NCBI RefSeq assembly: GCF_009769165.1
Contig: NZ_CP043476.1
Location: forward strand, 4,161,001 to 4,225,000
DNA: 64,000 nucleotides
Direction of reading: 5' to 3'
Source of the DNA: Xanthomonas hyacinthi
GTDB lineage: Bacteria > Pseudomonadota > Gammaproteobacteria > Xanthomonadales > Xanthomonadaceae
Shown: positions 1 to 8,959 of the stretch, piece by piece
How positions within the stretch are numbered: the first letter of the stretch is position 1
Layout: every line of letters begins with the position of its first letter
The notes under the pieces: generated by a model
Databases searched by the model: none
Told to the model about the DNA's origin: nothing
What the model saw: the letters and a program-made list of their open reading frames with translations, nothing else
Position numbers and translations under genes: made by a program

Positions 1-593
1 ACGTGGCCGCGTTCTATGCGGTGGCCGACCAGACCCGGCTGCGGATCCTGCAGGAATCGCTGTCCGGCACCTGGGAGGCGCTGCTGGACCGGCGCGTGGA
101 CCTGCTGCTCGGCGCGGCCGGGGAGGGACCCGGCGGCGGCGGCTATGTCGCCGAAGCGTTCGGCACGCTGGCGTTCGTGTTCGTGGTCGCGCCCACGCAT
201 CCGCTGGCGCAGGCGGCCGAGCCGCTCGGCCGCAGCCAGCTGGCCGAGCATCGGGCGATCGCGGTCGCCGATTCGGCGCGGCGGCTGCTGCCGCGCACGG
301 TCGGGCTGTTGTTCGGCCAGGATGCGCTGACCGTGCCGGACATGCGCAGCAAGTACCGCCTGCAGTTGGCCGGGCTGGGCTTCGGTTTCCTGCCGGAACC
401 CTACGCGCGGGCGGCGCTGGCGCGCGGTGCGCTGCTGCGCAAGCAGGTCGAGGAACCGAAACCGGACGAGCTGTTCCAGCTGGCGTGGCGCAGTGGCGAG
501 GAGGGCGCGGCGCTGGCCTGGTGGCGCGCGCGCATGCGCCAGCCTGGCGTGTTCGAGGCGTGGCTGGCGCGCTTGCAGTTGCGATTGGACTGA
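1..593 (+). CDS. LysR-family transcriptional regulator, C-terminal part (5' end outside window)
   Basis: About 196 residues of the effector-binding (periplasmic-binding-like) domain of a LysR-type regulator are present; the N-terminal winged helix-turn-helix lies before base 1. The frame is open from the first bases and ends at TGA 591-593. Typical features of the fold are the segment on wild-type-like inducer pocket strands (FVFVVAPTHPLA), a GLGFGFLPEPYARAAL stretch near the end of the domain, and a closing basic/Leu-rich helix. Target and inducer cannot be told from this fragment. The GTG at base 3 is in frame but is internal, not a start. Confidence 0.8.
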   Translation, partial: VAAFYAVADQTRLRILQESLSGTWEALLDRRVDLLLGAAGEGPGGGGYVAEAFGTLAFVFVVAPTHPLAQAAEPLGRSQLAEHRAIAVADSARRLLPRTVGLLFGQDALTVPDMRSKYRLQLAGLGFGFLPEPYARAALARGALLRKQVEEPKPDELFQLAWRSGEEGAALAWWRARMRQPGVFEAWLARLQLRLD

Positions 594-700
594 GAGGGCG
601 GGCGGGTCTGTTCCGCCGGTGGTGCGCGGTCGCGCGCGCCGGACACCGATGCCGGGAGGATAATGCCGCATCCCTTCTTCTTCCGGGCGCAGGCACGGCC

Positions 701-1690
701 ATGCAGGAACTGATCGCGCGTTACGGCCTGGGCCTGGTCTTCGTCAATGTGCTGGCGCTATCGCTGGGCCTGCCGGTGCCGGCATTGCCGACCCTGATCC
801 TGGTCGGCGCGAGCTATGCGCTGCTCGACGGCGGCGCGGTGTGGAGCGGCCTGCTGGCGGCGCTGTCGGTGTCGATGGCGGCCAGCCTGATCGGCGACCT
901 GGTCTGGTTCGGCGCCGGCTGGCGCTACGGCACCCGCACGCTGCAGTCGCTGTGCCGCCTGTCGCTGTCGCGCGATACCTGCATGAAACAGACCGAGCGC
1001 TTCTACGCCCGCTGGGGCGTGCGTGTGCTGGCGGTGGCCAAGTTCGTGCCCGGCCTGTCGATGGTGTCGGTGCCGATGGCCGGGGCGATGCGCGCGCGGC
1101 CGGGTCTGTTCCTGTGCTACGACGCGCTGGGGGCGGCGTTGTGGGCCGGCTGCGGGTTGCTGCTGGGCCTGCTGTTCGCCGACCAGGTGCAGGACGTGCT
1201 GGACTGGTTGAGCCTGCTCGGCACGCGTGCGGTGCTATTGCTGGCCGGCTTGCTGGCGCTCTACGTGGGCTATCGCGCCTGGCGCCGGCATGCGCTGCTG
1301 AAATCGATGGAGACGCTGCGCATCGATGTCGATGAGCTGTACGCGCTGATGCAGGGCGAGGCGACGCCGGTGCTGCTGGACATCCGTGCGCCGGGCTATC
1401 GGGCGATCGAGCCGTTCGCGATTCCCGGCGCGCTGGAGGTGGACGATCGCCGCATCGACGCCATCGTCGCGGCGTTGCCGCGCGATCGCAAGATCGTCAT
1501 CTACTGCGCCTGTCCGAACGAGGTGTCGGCGGCGGTGCTGGCCACGCGCCTGCGCCAGCGCCACTACGAGGACGTGGTGCCGCTGCGCGGCGGGCTGGAT
1601 GCATGGCGTGCGGCGGGCTATGCGGTGATCGAGCTGCAGGGCGCGGCGGCAGCGCAGGCGCCCGGCATCGGCGGCAAGGTCGCCGCGTGA
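701..1690 (+). CDS. DedA-family membrane protein fused to a rhodanese domain
   Basis: This 329-residue protein has two parts. Residues 1 to about 195 form a DedA/SNARE-associated (VTT) membrane domain with several hydrophobic helices and the conserved FVPGLSMVSVPMAG region; DedA proteins are linked to undecaprenyl-phosphate or lipid flipping and membrane homeostasis. Residues from about 203 form a cytoplasmic rhodanese-like domain with VLLDIRAPGY and an active-site loop YCACPNEVSAA, giving candidate cysteines C269 and C271. The ATG at 701 begins the conserved DedA sequence; the reading frame upstream is not DedA-like. Such fusions occur in proteobacteria, but the physiological role and whether the rhodanese transfers sulfur are unknown. 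Confidence 0.88.
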   Translation: MQELIARYGLGLVFVNVLALSLGLPVPALPTLILVGASYALLDGGAVWSGLLAALSVSMAASLIGDLVWFGAGWRYGTRTLQSLCRLSLSRDTCMKQTERFYARWGVRVLAVAKFVPGLSMVSVPMAGAMRARPGLFLCYDALGAALWAGCGLLLGLLFADQVQDVLDWLSLLGTRAVLLLAGLLALYVGYRAWRRHALLKSMETLRIDVDELYALMQGEATPVLLDIRAPGYRAIEPFAIPGALEVDDRRIDAIVAALPRDRKIVIYCACPNEVSAAVLATRLRQRHYEDVVPLRGGLDAWRAAGYAVIELQGAAAAQAPGIGGKVAA

Positions 1691-1739
1691 AGGCGTAGTG
1701 CGCGCGTTTGCGGCGCGCGCATGCGGCCAGCCGCAAGGC

Positions 1740-1772
1740 AAAAAAAACGACAAGCGCAGGCTTGTCGTTTTT
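1740..1772 (-). terminator. Rho-independent terminator of the first tRNA-Arg gene
   Basis: ACGACAAGC and its complement GCTTGTCGT form a GC-containing stem around a short loop, flanked by A-runs and T-runs. Read on the minus strand it lies directly after the CCA end of the tRNA at 1781-1857. Confidence 0.8.
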
Positions 1773-1780
1773 CATCCGAC

Positions 1781-1857
1781 TGGTGCGCCCGGAGAGATTC
1801 GAACTCCCGACCGCCTGGTTCGTAGCCAGGTACTCTATCCAACTGAGCTACGGGCGC
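1781..1857 (-). tRNA. tRNA-Arg (anticodon ACG)
   Basis: The minus strand gives a 77-nt cloverleaf with 7-bp acceptor stem GCGCCCG/CGGGCGC, the D-arm AGCTCAGTTGGATAGAG, anticodon stem CCTGG with loop CTACGAA (anticodon ACG), T-arm GTTCGAATC and encoded CCA. It is identical to the copy at 2032-2108. ACG is the inosine-modified Arg tRNA reading CGU, CGC and CGA. Confidence 0.97.
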
Positions 1858-1872
1858 GTGCTCAGGCGCGGG

Positions 1873-1901
1873 ATTATTCCCGAGTTCTGCCAGTTCGTCT
1901 A
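1873..1901 (-). promoter_or_regulatory. Promoter of first tRNA-Arg copy
   Basis: On the minus strand TAGACG, a 17-nt spacer and AATAAT make a good sigma-70 type promoter just upstream of the tRNA. It resembles the promoter of the second copy (2124-2152), so the duplicated unit includes the promoter. Confidence 0.6.
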
Positions 1902-1988
1902 CACCGGCGTGCGCGGCTGCCGCAGGGCGTGCCGCGCGGCTTGCGCGCAGCGGTGCGCTCGCATTGCCTGCGTGCACGCGGCACGCAC

Positions 1989-2023
1989 GCAAAAAAAAAC
2001 GACAAACCGGGCTTGTCGTTTTT
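1989..2023 (-). terminator. Rho-independent terminator of the second tRNA-Arg gene
   Basis: ACGACAA and TTGTCGT pair around a short GC-rich loop with long A and T runs on either side; it sits right after the tRNA at 2032-2108 on the minus strand. Confidence 0.78.
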
Positions 2024-2031
2024 TATCTGAC

Positions 2032-2108
2032 TGGTGCGCCCGGAGAGATTCGAACTCCCGACCGCCTGGTTCGTAGCCAGGTACTCTATCCAACTGAGCT
2101 ACGGGCGC
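2032..2108 (-). tRNA. tRNA-Arg (anticodon ACG), second copy
   Basis: A 77-nt cloverleaf identical in sequence to the tRNA at 1781-1857, with encoded CCA. The two genes are about 175 bp apart and point the same way, a recent tandem duplication with separate promoters and terminators. Confidence 0.97.
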
Positions 2109-2123
2109 GTGATCAGGAGCGGA

Positions 2124-2152
2124 ATTATTACCGAGTCCCCTGGACCCGTCAA
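2124..2152 (-). promoter_or_regulatory. Promoter of second tRNA-Arg copy
   Basis: On the minus strand TTGACG is followed 16-17 nt later by TAATAAT, close to the sigma-70 consensus, positioned 15-20 nt before the tRNA 5' end. Confidence 0.65.
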
Positions 2153-2171
2153 TGCCCTGCACGGAGAAAAT

Positions 2172-2330
2172 TCATTCTGCGGCGCCGAGCAGGGCCTGCG
2201 CCACCGCCGCCGGCGGCTGCATCCAGGCGAAATGGTCGGCAGCGGTGCCCAGCTGCGCCGCATCCAGCGACTGCACCTCGAGCGTGCGCGGCGTGCAGGA
2301 ACACCGCCACGCCGAGCGCGGGCAGCCACA
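2172..2330 (-). pseudogene. Possible C-terminal remnant of an alpha/beta hydrolase
   Basis: A short minus-strand frame ends in AADHFAWMQPPAAVAQALLGAAE-like sequence, which resembles the His-containing C-terminus of alpha/beta hydrolases (typically GHFAW). Upstream the similarity continues only in another frame and no start or nucleophile elbow is visible. It lies between thiD and the tRNA genes. This is a weak call; it may be chance similarity. Confidence 0.25.
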
Positions 2331-2434
2331 GCAGCGCCTGGCGCGGCGCCGTGGGGATGCGCGCAAGCTACGGTCCAGCGCTGGCCGTCGCCGGCGCCGG
2401 CCGGCAGCGGCTGGCTCGATGCATGCGTGCATGC

Positions 2435-3244
2435 TCATGCGTGGCGCGCGGCGCCGAAGTGGTCCAGGACCACCACCTCGCTGCGGCCGGGGCGGTAGCC
2501 GCCCTGCAGCGCGCGGGCGACGTAGTCGATCGCCGCTTCGCAGGCCACCGGCAACGCCAGGCCCTGGCATAGCTGCGCGGCGATCGCCGCGGCGAGGGTG
2601 CAGCCGGTGCCGTGCGCCTGCAGTTCCAGCCGCGCGTGGCTGAATTCGCTGCGGCTGACGCCGTCGTCGTAGCGGTCGATCACCCGATGGCCTTCGGCCA
2701 GGTGGCCGCCCTTGAGCAGCACCGCCTGCGCGCCGGCCTCGAGCAGCGCGGCGGTGGCGTGTTCGGCATCGTCGGCGTTCTCGATCGCACGGCCCAGCAG
2801 CAACTGCGCTTCCGGCGTGTTCGGGGTGACCAGCGTCGCCAGCGGCAGCAGGCGCTGGCGCAGCGCATCCAGCGCGTCGTCCTCGAGCAGCCTGGCGCCG
2901 CTGGTGGCGACCATCACCGGGTCCAGCACCACGAACGGCGGGCGGTATTCCTGCAATGCATCGGCGACCAGGTGGATCACCGCGGCATTGGCGAGCATGC
3001 CGAGCTTGACCGCACCGATATCGAAATCGGCGAAGCAGGCGTCGATCTGCGCGCGCAGGAACGCCAGCGGCGGCACGTGCACGGCGCCGACCCCGCGGGT
3101 GTGCTGCGCGGTCAGCGCGGCCACCGCCGACAGCCCGTGCACGCGATGCGCGGCGAAGGTCTTCAGATCGGCCTGGATGCCGGCGCCGCCGCCCGAATCG
3201 GTGCCGGCGATGCTCAGGGCGGAGACGACGGAGGGTGCGCTCAT
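2435..3244 (-). CDS. thiD: Hydroxymethylpyrimidine/phosphomethylpyrimidine kinase
   Basis: ThiD phosphorylates HMP and then HMP-phosphate to the diphosphate used by thiamine phosphate synthase. The 269-residue product has the N-terminal [20 protein letters not shown] substrate loop, the VKLGMLA strand, [19 protein letters not shown] and the ribokinase-type anion hole [13 protein letters not shown] near residue 215. Length is normal for the family. The ATG at 3244 is chosen because it starts just before the conserved N-terminus; a longer frame upstream shows no conservation. No other thi gene is adjacent. Confidence 0.95.
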   Translation of the reverse strand: MSAPSVVSALSIAGTDSGGGAGIQADLKTFAAHRVHGLSAVAALTAQHTRGVGAVHVPPLAFLRAQIDACFADFDIGAVKLGMLANAAVIHLVADALQEYRPPFVVLDPVMVATSGARLLEDDALDALRQRLLPLATLVTPNTPEAQLLLGRAIENADDAEHATAALLEAGAQAVLLKGGHLAEGHRVIDRYDDGVSRSEFSHARLELQAHGTGCTLAAAIAAQLCQGLALPVACEAAIDYVARALQGGYRPGRSEVVVLDHFGAARHA

Positions 3245-3287
3245 GCGCCGATTGTGCAGCGCCCGCCGCGGCTTGGCGACTGCGCGT

Positions 3288-3956
3288 TCAGCGCTCGTGG
3301 CGCCGGTAGTGGGCCTGCAGCGCATAGCTCGTTCCGACCAGCCCGGTCAGCAGCGCCGGCGCGAGCAGCGCATCGAAGCCGACATGGCGGTAGGCCCAGG
3401 CGCCGAGCACGCCGCCAAGCAGGAAGCCGCCGATGATCAGCAGGCTGAGGCGGATGCGCCGCCGCGGCAGCGGCAGGCCGCGCAGCGCCTGGCCCAGGCC
3501 GATGCCCAGGTCGGTGAACATGCCGGTCAGGTGGGTGGTACGCACCACCGCGCCGCTGTAGGTGGTGGTCATCGCGTTCTGCAGGCCGCAGGCGCTGGCG
3601 GCGAACAGCGCGCCGAGGAGTTGTTGCTGCTTGAACGCCTGCATCGCCGCCAGCAGCAGCAGCGCCTCCAGCGCCAGCGCCACGCCGTAGCGGCGGCCCA
3701 GGCGCAGGCGGCTGTCCTGCACCACGATGCCGCTGAGCACGGCGCCGCCGAGGAAGGCCAGGACCACGCCGAGCAGCTGCCCGATCACGCGCATGTCGCC
3801 ATCGGCCAGCGCCGCGCCGAGCAGGGTGGTGGTGCCGGTCAGGTGGGTCACCGCCTGGTGCTCGAAGCCCAGGTAGCCGACCACGTTGACCATGCCGGCG
3901 ACGCAGGCCAGCGCGCCGGCGAACGCCCAGGCCCAGCGCGGCAGTTCGAAGTTCAT
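3288..3956 (-). CDS. DUF1275 (YoaK-type) integral membrane protein
   Basis: This 222-residue protein has about six hydrophobic segments and the DUF1275 signatures [21 protein letters not shown] near the N-terminus, and [19 protein letters not shown] with [11 protein letters not shown] in the middle. Members are inner-membrane proteins of unknown transport or other function. It starts about 60 bp after the small lipoprotein gene in the same direction, so it may share its transcript. Confidence 0.85.
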   Translation of the reverse strand: MNFELPRWAWAFAGALACVAGMVNVVGYLGFEHQAVTHLTGTTTLLGAALADGDMRVIGQLLGVVLAFLGGAVLSGIVVQDSRLRLGRRYGVALALEALLLLAAMQAFKQQQLLGALFAASACGLQNAMTTTYSGAVVRTTHLTGMFTDLGIGLGQALRGLPLPRRRIRLSLLIIGGFLLGGVLGAWAYRHVGFDALLAPALLTGLVGTSYALQAHYRRHER

Positions 3957-4019
3957 GTGCCGCTGCGGCGCGCGGCGCGCGACGGGCTGGGCGAGGGCTG
4001 CCGGCGCATGCGCTGCGGC

Positions 4020-4511
4020 CTACTTCGCGCCGTTGACGGCGATCTCGGAGAAGGTGCCGCTGGCCGGGTCGAACACCGCGCCCCAGAAGCCGCCGCCGCC
4101 GCCGCACACGCGCACCGCATCGACGCTGGGGTCCAGCGCGCTGTCGTCGTGCGGCTTGAACGCGTTGACGTAGATCGCCTGCGTGCCGCGGTAGAGGATG
4201 CCGACGTACTGGCGGTCGTAGCTGCCCGGATCGGCGATCCCGGGCTGCAATTGCGCCAGCCGCGTTTCCAGCTGCGCGACCTGCTCCACGCTCGGCACCC
4301 AATAGCCGCTCACCGCGCCGTCGTGGCGCGCCGGGCTGTCGCGCGAGCAGGTGTCGAGCACCTGCGCGGCGGTGCTGTTGCGGGTGACGACCCACGACTG
4401 CCCGGCCTTGATCGCGGTCGGCACGCTGGCCGGCCCGCGCGTGGTGGTGCATGCGCCGAGCAGCGCCAGCGCCAGCGCCGCGCCGGCCAGGCGGGCGCTG
4501 GCGGCGTTCAC
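4020..4511 (-). CDS. Small lipoprotein translationally coupled to phoH
   Basis: The GTG start at 4511 overlaps the phoH stop as GTGA, so translation is probably coupled. The 163-residue product begins with a lipoprotein signal ([13 protein letters not shown], lipobox LLGAC, cysteine near residue 21). The mature part is hydrophilic, with [19 protein letters not shown] near residue 45, a conserved [16 protein letters not shown] helix and a glycine-rich [14 protein letters not shown] segment near the C-terminus. I do not recognise a named family; it looks like a xanthomonad periplasmic or outer-membrane lipoprotein. Confidence 0.72.
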   Translation of the reverse strand: MNAASARLAGAALALALLGACTTTRGPASVPTAIKAGQSWVVTRNSTAAQVLDTCSRDSPARHDGAVSGYWVPSVEQVAQLETRLAQLQPGIADPGSYDRQYVGILYRGTQAIYVNAFKPHDDSALDPSVDAVRVCGGGGGFWGAVFDPASGTFSEIAVNGAK

Positions 4512-5908
4512 AGCACCTCCGAGGCGTAGTCGGCCAGGCGCGAACGCTCGCCGCGGCGCAGGGTGACGTGCGCGCTGTGCGGCCAGGCCTTGAACCGGTC
4601 CACCGCATAGGTCAGGCCCGAGGTGGTCTCGGTCAGGTACGGCGTGTCGATCTGCTCGACGTTGCCCAGGCACACGATCTTGGTGCCGGGGCCGGCGCGG
4701 GTGATCAGCGTCTTCATCTGCTTCGGGGTCAGGTTCTGCGCTTCGTCCAGGATCAGGTAACGCGACAGGAAGGTGCGCCCGCGCATGAAGTTCATCGAGC
4801 GGATCTTGATCCGGCTGGCGAGCAGGTCGTTGGTCGCCGCGCGGCCCCAGGCGCCGCCTTCCTGGTTGTGGGTGAGCACTTCCAGGTTGTCGGTCAGCGC
4901 GCCCATCCACGGTGTCATCTTCTCTTCCTCGGTGCCGGGCAAAAAGCCGATGTCCTCGCCGACGCTGACCGTGGCGCGGGTCATGATGATCTCGCGGTAG
5001 CGCTGCTGGTCCATGGTCTGCGCAAGTCCCGCCGCCAGCGCCAGCAGGGTCTTGCCGGTGCCGGCGGTGCCGAGCAGGGTGACGAAGTCGATCTCCGGGT
5101 CCATCAGCGCGTTGAGCGCGAAGTTCTGCTCGCGGTTGCGCGCGGCGATGCCCCACACCGCGTGCTGGCCGCTGCGGAAATCGTCGACCAGCGCCAGCGT
5201 CGCCTTGCGCTCGCCGCTGACCTTGACCACGCGCAGTTCCACTTCGTCGTTGCCGGGCAGGTACAGGTACTGGTTCGGATACCAGTCCTCGTCCTCGGCC
5301 AGTGCGATCTCGTAGCAGGTGCGGCCCTTGTCGCTCCAGCTGCGCAGGTCCTGGTTGTGCTTCTGCCAGAAATCCTCCGGCAGCTCGATCGCGCCGGTGT
5401 ACAGCAGGCTGAAATCGTCGAGCGCGCGGTCGTTCTCGTAATCCTCGGCGATCAGGCCGCTGATCGCCGCCTTGATCCGCAGGTTGATGTCCTTGGAGAC
5501 CAGGATCACCGGCGTTTCCGGGCCGTCCTCGCGCAGCGCCAGCACCGCGGCCAGGATCTTGTTGTCCGGCGCCACGGTGCCGAAGCTGCGCCCGGGCTCG
5601 ACCGGGCGGGTCTGGAAGTACAGCCGGCCGATGCTGCCGCTGCTCTTGAGCTGGATGCCCTGCGGATGGCTGAGCGGGATGCCCGATTCGATCTGCTCGG
5701 CGCCGGCGCCTTCGATCAGCTCGTTGAGGAAACGGCTGACCTGGCGCGCGTTGCGGCTGACTTCGGACATGCCCTTCTTGGCGTTGTCCAGCTCCTCGAT
5801 CACCTGCATCGGCAGGAACACGTCGTGCTCCTCGAACTTGAACAGCGCGGTCGGGTCGTGCATCAGCACGTTGGTATCCAGCACGTAGATGCGCTTGCCT
5901 CGGGTCAT
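4508..5908 (-). CDS. PIN domain-PhoH ATPase (PhoH2/YlaK type)
   Basis: The 466-residue protein joins an N-terminal PIN-like nuclease domain ([12 protein letters not shown] at residues 8-19, with the acidic residues expected of PIN folds) to a C-terminal PhoH-type P-loop ATPase. Walker A is [18 protein letters not shown] with K286 and Walker B is [12 protein letters not shown] with D388. PhoH2 proteins studied elsewhere act as RNA helicase/RNases, but the role in xanthomonads is not established. The downstream lipoprotein overlaps its stop codon. Confidence 0.92.
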   Translation of the reverse strand: MTRGKRIYVLDTNVLMHDPTALFKFEEHDVFLPMQVIEELDNAKKGMSEVSRNARQVSRFLNELIEGAGAEQIESGIPLSHPQGIQLKSSGSIGRLYFQTRPVEPGRSFGTVAPDNKILAAVLALREDGPETPVILVSKDINLRIKAAISGLIAEDYENDRALDDFSLLYTGAIELPEDFWQKHNQDLRSWSDKGRTCYEIALAEDEDWYPNQYLYLPGNDEVELRVVKVSGERKATLALVDDFRSGQHAVWGIAARNREQNFALNALMDPEIDFVTLLGTAGTGKTLLALAAGLAQTMDQQRYREIIMTRATVSVGEDIGFLPGTEEEKMTPWMGALTDNLEVLTHNQEGGAWGRAATNDLLASRIKIRSMNFMRGRTFLSRYLILDEAQNLTPKQMKTLITRAGPGTKIVCLGNVEQIDTPYLTETTSGLTYAVDRFKAWPHSAHVTLRRGERSRLADYASEVL

Positions 5909-5992
5909 CGTGGATTCCTGGGAATGGGACAGGGAAAGACCATCACGGCCTGCGCAGGGCAGGGTGATGCGGCGTGCGGGAAACGCGAATGA

Positions 5993-6472
5993 TCACTGCT
6001 GGGCGGCGGCCTGCAGCGCGTCGAACACGGCCTGGGCGTGGCCGGGAACCTTGACCTTGCGCCAGCTGCGCAGCAGCCGGCCCGAGGGCGAGATCAGGAA
6101 GGTGCTGCGCTCGATGCCGAGCACCTGGCGGCCGTACATGGTCTTTTCCTTGATCACGTCGAACGCGCGGCACAGGGCCTCGTCGGCGTCGCTGACCAGC
6201 GGGAAGCGGAAGCCCTGCTTGGCGCAGAAGTTGTCGTGCGACTTCAGCGAATCGCGCGAGACGCCGAGCACGGCGGCGTTGGCCTGCTCGAACTGCGGCA
6301 GCAGCGCGTTGAAGTCGATGCCCTCGGTGGTGCAGCCGGGGGTGCTGTCCTTCGGATAGAAATACAGCACCAGCCAGCGGCCGGCGTAATCGCCGAGCGT
6401 GGCGCTGGCGCCGCCGGACAAGGCCAGCGGCAATGCCAGCGTGGTGCGGTCCAGGGTGTCGCCGTCCTTCAT
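5993..6472 (-). CDS. bcp: Thioredoxin-dependent peroxiredoxin, BCP family
   Basis: BCP/PrxQ enzymes reduce hydrogen peroxide and organic peroxides in the cytoplasm with electrons from thioredoxin. The 159-residue product has the thioredoxin fold with the peroxidatic motif YFYPKDSTPGCTTE, cysteine C47. The resolving cysteine five residues later that many BCPs have is absent; C83 and C101 are the remaining candidates, so it may use a different resolving cysteine or act as a 1-Cys enzyme. It lies just downstream of gcvR, an arrangement common in gammaproteobacteria. Confidence 0.93.
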   Translation of the reverse strand: MKDGDTLDRTTLALPLALSGGASATLGDYAGRWLVLYFYPKDSTPGCTTEGIDFNALLPQFEQANAAVLGVSRDSLKSHDNFCAKQGFRFPLVSDADEALCRAFDVIKEKTMYGRQVLGIERSTFLISPSGRLLRSWRKVKVPGHAQAVFDALQAAAQQ

Positions 6473-6533
6473 CGGGTGTCCTCCGCGTGCATCGCCATCA
6501 TCTGCGTTCGACTGCGTCGATGTCCAGCACCGC

Positions 6534-7109
6534 TCAGAACTTCATCGGGTCCATGATCGCGTCCAGGTTCAGGTGGTCGCAGAACTCGAGGAAGTCGTCG
6601 CGCAGCGCGGCGATGTGCATGTTCGCCGGCACCCCGATGGTCACCTGCGCCGAAAACATCTCCGCGCCGGTCTGCATCGCGCGGTAGCGGGTGCTCTGCA
6701 GGTTCTCGATGGTGATGCCCTGGCGGTCGAAGAAGTCCGCCAGCTGGAACAGGATGCCCGGCTTGTCGGCGGCGATGACCTCGACGATGTAGGGCAGCAG
6801 GTTGGATTGCGCCTGCTTGGCGCCGGTGCGGTACCACACCAGCTTCATGCCTTCCTCGCGGTCGAGCCGGGTCAGCATGGCCTCGAGCTTGGCCACCGAG
6901 TCCCACGAGCCGGTCGCCAGCGCGGTCACCGACACGTCGCGGCCGACCGTGGCCAGGCGCGCATCGACCAGATTGCAGCCGCTGTCGGCGATGCGCCGCG
7001 TCACCGGCAATAGCGGCGACTCCGGATGCGTCGTATAGGCGTTGATCAGGAGGTGGTTTTCGGTCGGCGCGGGCCGGGGCGTGGTGTCTGTCAAAGGGGC
7101 TTCCGGCAT
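6534..7109 (-). CDS. gcvR: Glycine cleavage system regulator, tandem ACT domains
   Basis: GcvR is a non-DNA-binding regulator which in E. coli binds glycine and GcvA to repress the glycine cleavage operon. The 191-residue product has two ACT domains: an N-terminal one (NAYTTHPESPLLPVTRRIADSG, residues about 24-95) and a C-terminal one (YIVEVIAADKPGILFQLADF, residues about 108-185). The ATG at 7109 is chosen over the longer frame because sequence before it is not conserved-looking. It is divergent from dapA with a short inverted repeat between them. Confidence 0.85.
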   Translation of the reverse strand: MPEAPLTDTTPRPAPTENHLLINAYTTHPESPLLPVTRRIADSGCNLVDARLATVGRDVSVTALATGSWDSVAKLEAMLTRLDREEGMKLVWYRTGAKQAQSNLLPYIVEVIAADKPGILFQLADFFDRQGITIENLQSTRYRAMQTGAEMFSAQVTIGVPANMHIAALRDDFLEFCDHLNLDAIMDPMKF

Positions 7110-7148
7110 TGCGTAAGGCTGAACGGCGTCCGGGCGGTCGCTCGGTGC

Positions 7149-7163
7149 AGTATGCAGCATACT
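7149..7163. promoter_or_regulatory. Inverted repeat AGTATGC-A-GCATACT between gcvR and dapA
   Basis: A perfect 7-bp inverted repeat with a 1-nt centre lies in the 149-bp divergent gap, about 40 bp before gcvR and 95 bp before dapA. It has the size of a dimeric repressor site, but the binding protein is unknown. Confidence 0.35.
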
Positions 7164-7258
7164 TGCCCGCGCTTTCAGGCCGCAAGTAACATGCGGGACG
7201 AATCCCGTCCGTGCAGGCCGCACGCGGCCCTTCATCTTCACAGCGAGCATCCGGCATC

Positions 7259-8167
7259 TTGTCCCTCTCCGGCATCATCACCGCCCTGGCCACGCCCTTC
7301 CAGGGCAATGGCGACCTCGACCTCGACGCCTGGCAGCGCCTGCTCAAACGCCAGCTGGACGGCGGCGTGCAGGGCGTGGTGGTGGCGGGATCGACCGGCG
7401 AGGCGGCCATGCTGCTGGACGAGGAGTACGACCTGGTGCTGCGCGAAGCGGCGCAGGCGCTCGCCGGACGCGTGCCGCTGCTGGCCGGCACCGGCCTGTC
7501 CGGCACCGCCAAGACCGTCGCGCTGACCCGCCGCGCCGCGGCCAACGGCGCGCAGTACGCGCTGGTGGTGGCGCCGCCGTACGTGCGCCCGACCCAGGCC
7601 GGCCTGCTCGCGCACTACCTGCAGGTGGCCGAACACGGCGGCCTGCCGGTGGTGCTGTACAACGTGCCCGGGCGCACCGGCTGCGACCTGCTGCCGGAGA
7701 CGGTGGCGCAACTGGCGCAGCATCCGCACATCGTCGGCATCAAGGAAGCCAGCAGCGATCCGCAGCGCATCGCCGCGTTGCTGGCCTTGCGCAGCGACGG
7801 CTTCGCCGTGCTCAGCGGCGACGACGGCAGCGCCGCGCAGGCCATGCTCGGCGGCTACGACGGGCTGATCTCGGTCGCCTCCAATGCCTTGCCGGGCGCC
7901 TACCGGCGCCTGTGCGACCTGGCGCGCGCGCGCCAGGTGGAACCGGCGCAGGCCTGGGATGCGCGGCTGCAGCCGTTCCATGCCTTCTGCGGCATCGAAT
8001 CCAACCCGATCCCGGTCAAGGCGCTGCTGCAGCGCGTCGGTATCGGCCAGGGCCTGCGGCTGCCGCTACTGCCGCTGTCCGCGGCGCACCACGCCACGGC
8101 CGACCGTCTCGCCGCCGACGCAGCCGCGTTGGAAGAACTATCCAGCCGCGAAACGCTCGCGGCCTGA
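7259..8167 (+). CDS. dapA: 4-hydroxy-tetrahydrodipicolinate synthase
   Basis: DapA condenses pyruvate with aspartate semialdehyde, the first committed step to lysine and meso-diaminopimelate. The conserved N-terminus [11 protein letters not shown] begins right after a TTG at 7259, which gives a 302-residue protein of normal length; an ATG 48 bp upstream would add 16 unrelated residues. Visible motifs are [14 protein letters not shown], the [13 protein letters not shown] and [14 protein letters not shown] segments with the proton-relay tyrosine, and the Schiff-base lysine in [11 protein letters not shown] BamC-like lipoprotein gene follows 17 bp later, as dapA-bamC does in E. coli. Confidence 0.94.
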   Translation: MSLSGIITALATPFQGNGDLDLDAWQRLLKRQLDGGVQGVVVAGSTGEAAMLLDEEYDLVLREAAQALAGRVPLLAGTGLSGTAKTVALTRRAAANGAQYALVVAPPYVRPTQAGLLAHYLQVAEHGGLPVVLYNVPGRTGCDLLPETVAQLAQHPHIVGIKEASSDPQRIAALLALRSDGFAVLSGDDGSAAQAMLGGYDGLISVASNALPGAYRRLCDLARARQVEPAQAWDARLQPFHAFCGIESNPIPVKALLQRVGIGQGLRLPLLPLSAAHHATADRLAADAAALEELSSRETLAA

Positions 8168-8184
8168 CCTCAGGAGATTTATCG

Positions 8185-8718
8185 ATGCATGCTTCCGTTC
8201 CCTACGTCCGCGTGCTGTCGGCCGCCGTGCTGGCGACCACCATGGTCGCGGCCACCAGCGGTTGCAGCTGGTTCCACAAGGGCAAGCCGCGCGGCGACTA
8301 CGCGCTGGCCCCCGAAATGCGTCCGCTGGAAGTGCCGCCGGACCTGACCGAGCCGGACACCTCGGCGGCGATGAAGGTGCCGGCGCTGGCCTCGGCCGCG
8401 CAGCGCCCCGGCGCCAGCAGCGCGCCGGGCAAGGTACCGGCGGCGTCGAATAGCGGCTTCGTGGTGCCGGGCGCGCGCGACCAGGTGTTCGGCCAGGTCG
8501 GCGACGCGCTGGGCGGCATCGAGGGCGTCACCATCGCCAGCCGCGCGCAGGTGCTCGGTTCCTACGACGTGGCCTACGCAGGCAGCAACTTCCTGATCCG
8601 CGTGGTCGCGGTGGATGCCGGGGTGTACGTGTCGGCGGTCGACCCGCGCGGCCTGCCGGCCAGCGGCGATGCGCCGGTCAAGCTGATTGCGGCGCTGAAG
8701 GCCAAGCTCGGCCATTGA
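8185..8718 (+). CDS. BamC-like lipoprotein downstream of dapA
   Basis: The 177-residue product starts with a lipoprotein signal peptide (VLATTMVAATSGC, lipid-acceptor cysteine about residue 27), followed by a GDYALAPEMRPLEVPPDL segment that resembles the unstructured N-terminus of BamC, which blocks the BamD pocket. A single helix-grip-like domain follows (DQVFGQVGDALGGIEGVTI). The position directly after dapA supports BamC (NlpB), the non-essential subunit of the outer-membrane beta-barrel assembly machine. It is about half the length of enterobacterial BamC, with one C-terminal domain instead of two. A good AGGAG lies 8 nt before the ATG. Confidence 0.7.
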   Translation: MHASVPYVRVLSAAVLATTMVAATSGCSWFHKGKPRGDYALAPEMRPLEVPPDLTEPDTSAAMKVPALASAAQRPGASSAPGKVPAASNSGFVVPGARDQVFGQVGDALGGIEGVTIASRAQVLGSYDVAYAGSNFLIRVVAVDAGVYVSAVDPRGLPASGDAPVKLIAALKAKLGH

Positions 8719-8875
8719 GCAAGCGCGCGCGTAGCCGGTTCGGCGTTCGCGCCGGCCGTTACGACGTAGAGCAACGGGCGCCGCAGGGCGCCCGTTGCGT
8801 TTGGGGCGAAGGGAGCGGGTTGCGGCGGCGCCAGTGCAGTGCGTTCGGATGCTTGCGGGTCTTGAAATCCCTTGT

Positions 8876-8945
8876 AGGAAGCGGCTTCAGCCGCGGCCGG
8901 GCTTTGCTGAGACAGCCCGTCGCGACTGAAGCCGCTCCTTGGCTG
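8876..8945. repeat. Dispersed palindromic element, copy A
   Basis: AGCGGCTTCAG and CTGAAGCCGCT form an 11-bp inverted repeat around a GC-rich loop. The same arms recur near 14400-14460, 22225-22412 and 55266-55316, so this is a REP-like intergenic family. Confidence 0.65.
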
Positions 8946-8959
8946 CGGGACTGCCCACG

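Noticed and set aside
3-5. GTG as the start of the LysR gene
   Set aside because: The sequence at base 3 is already within the effector-binding domain; the DNA-binding domain must lie before the window.
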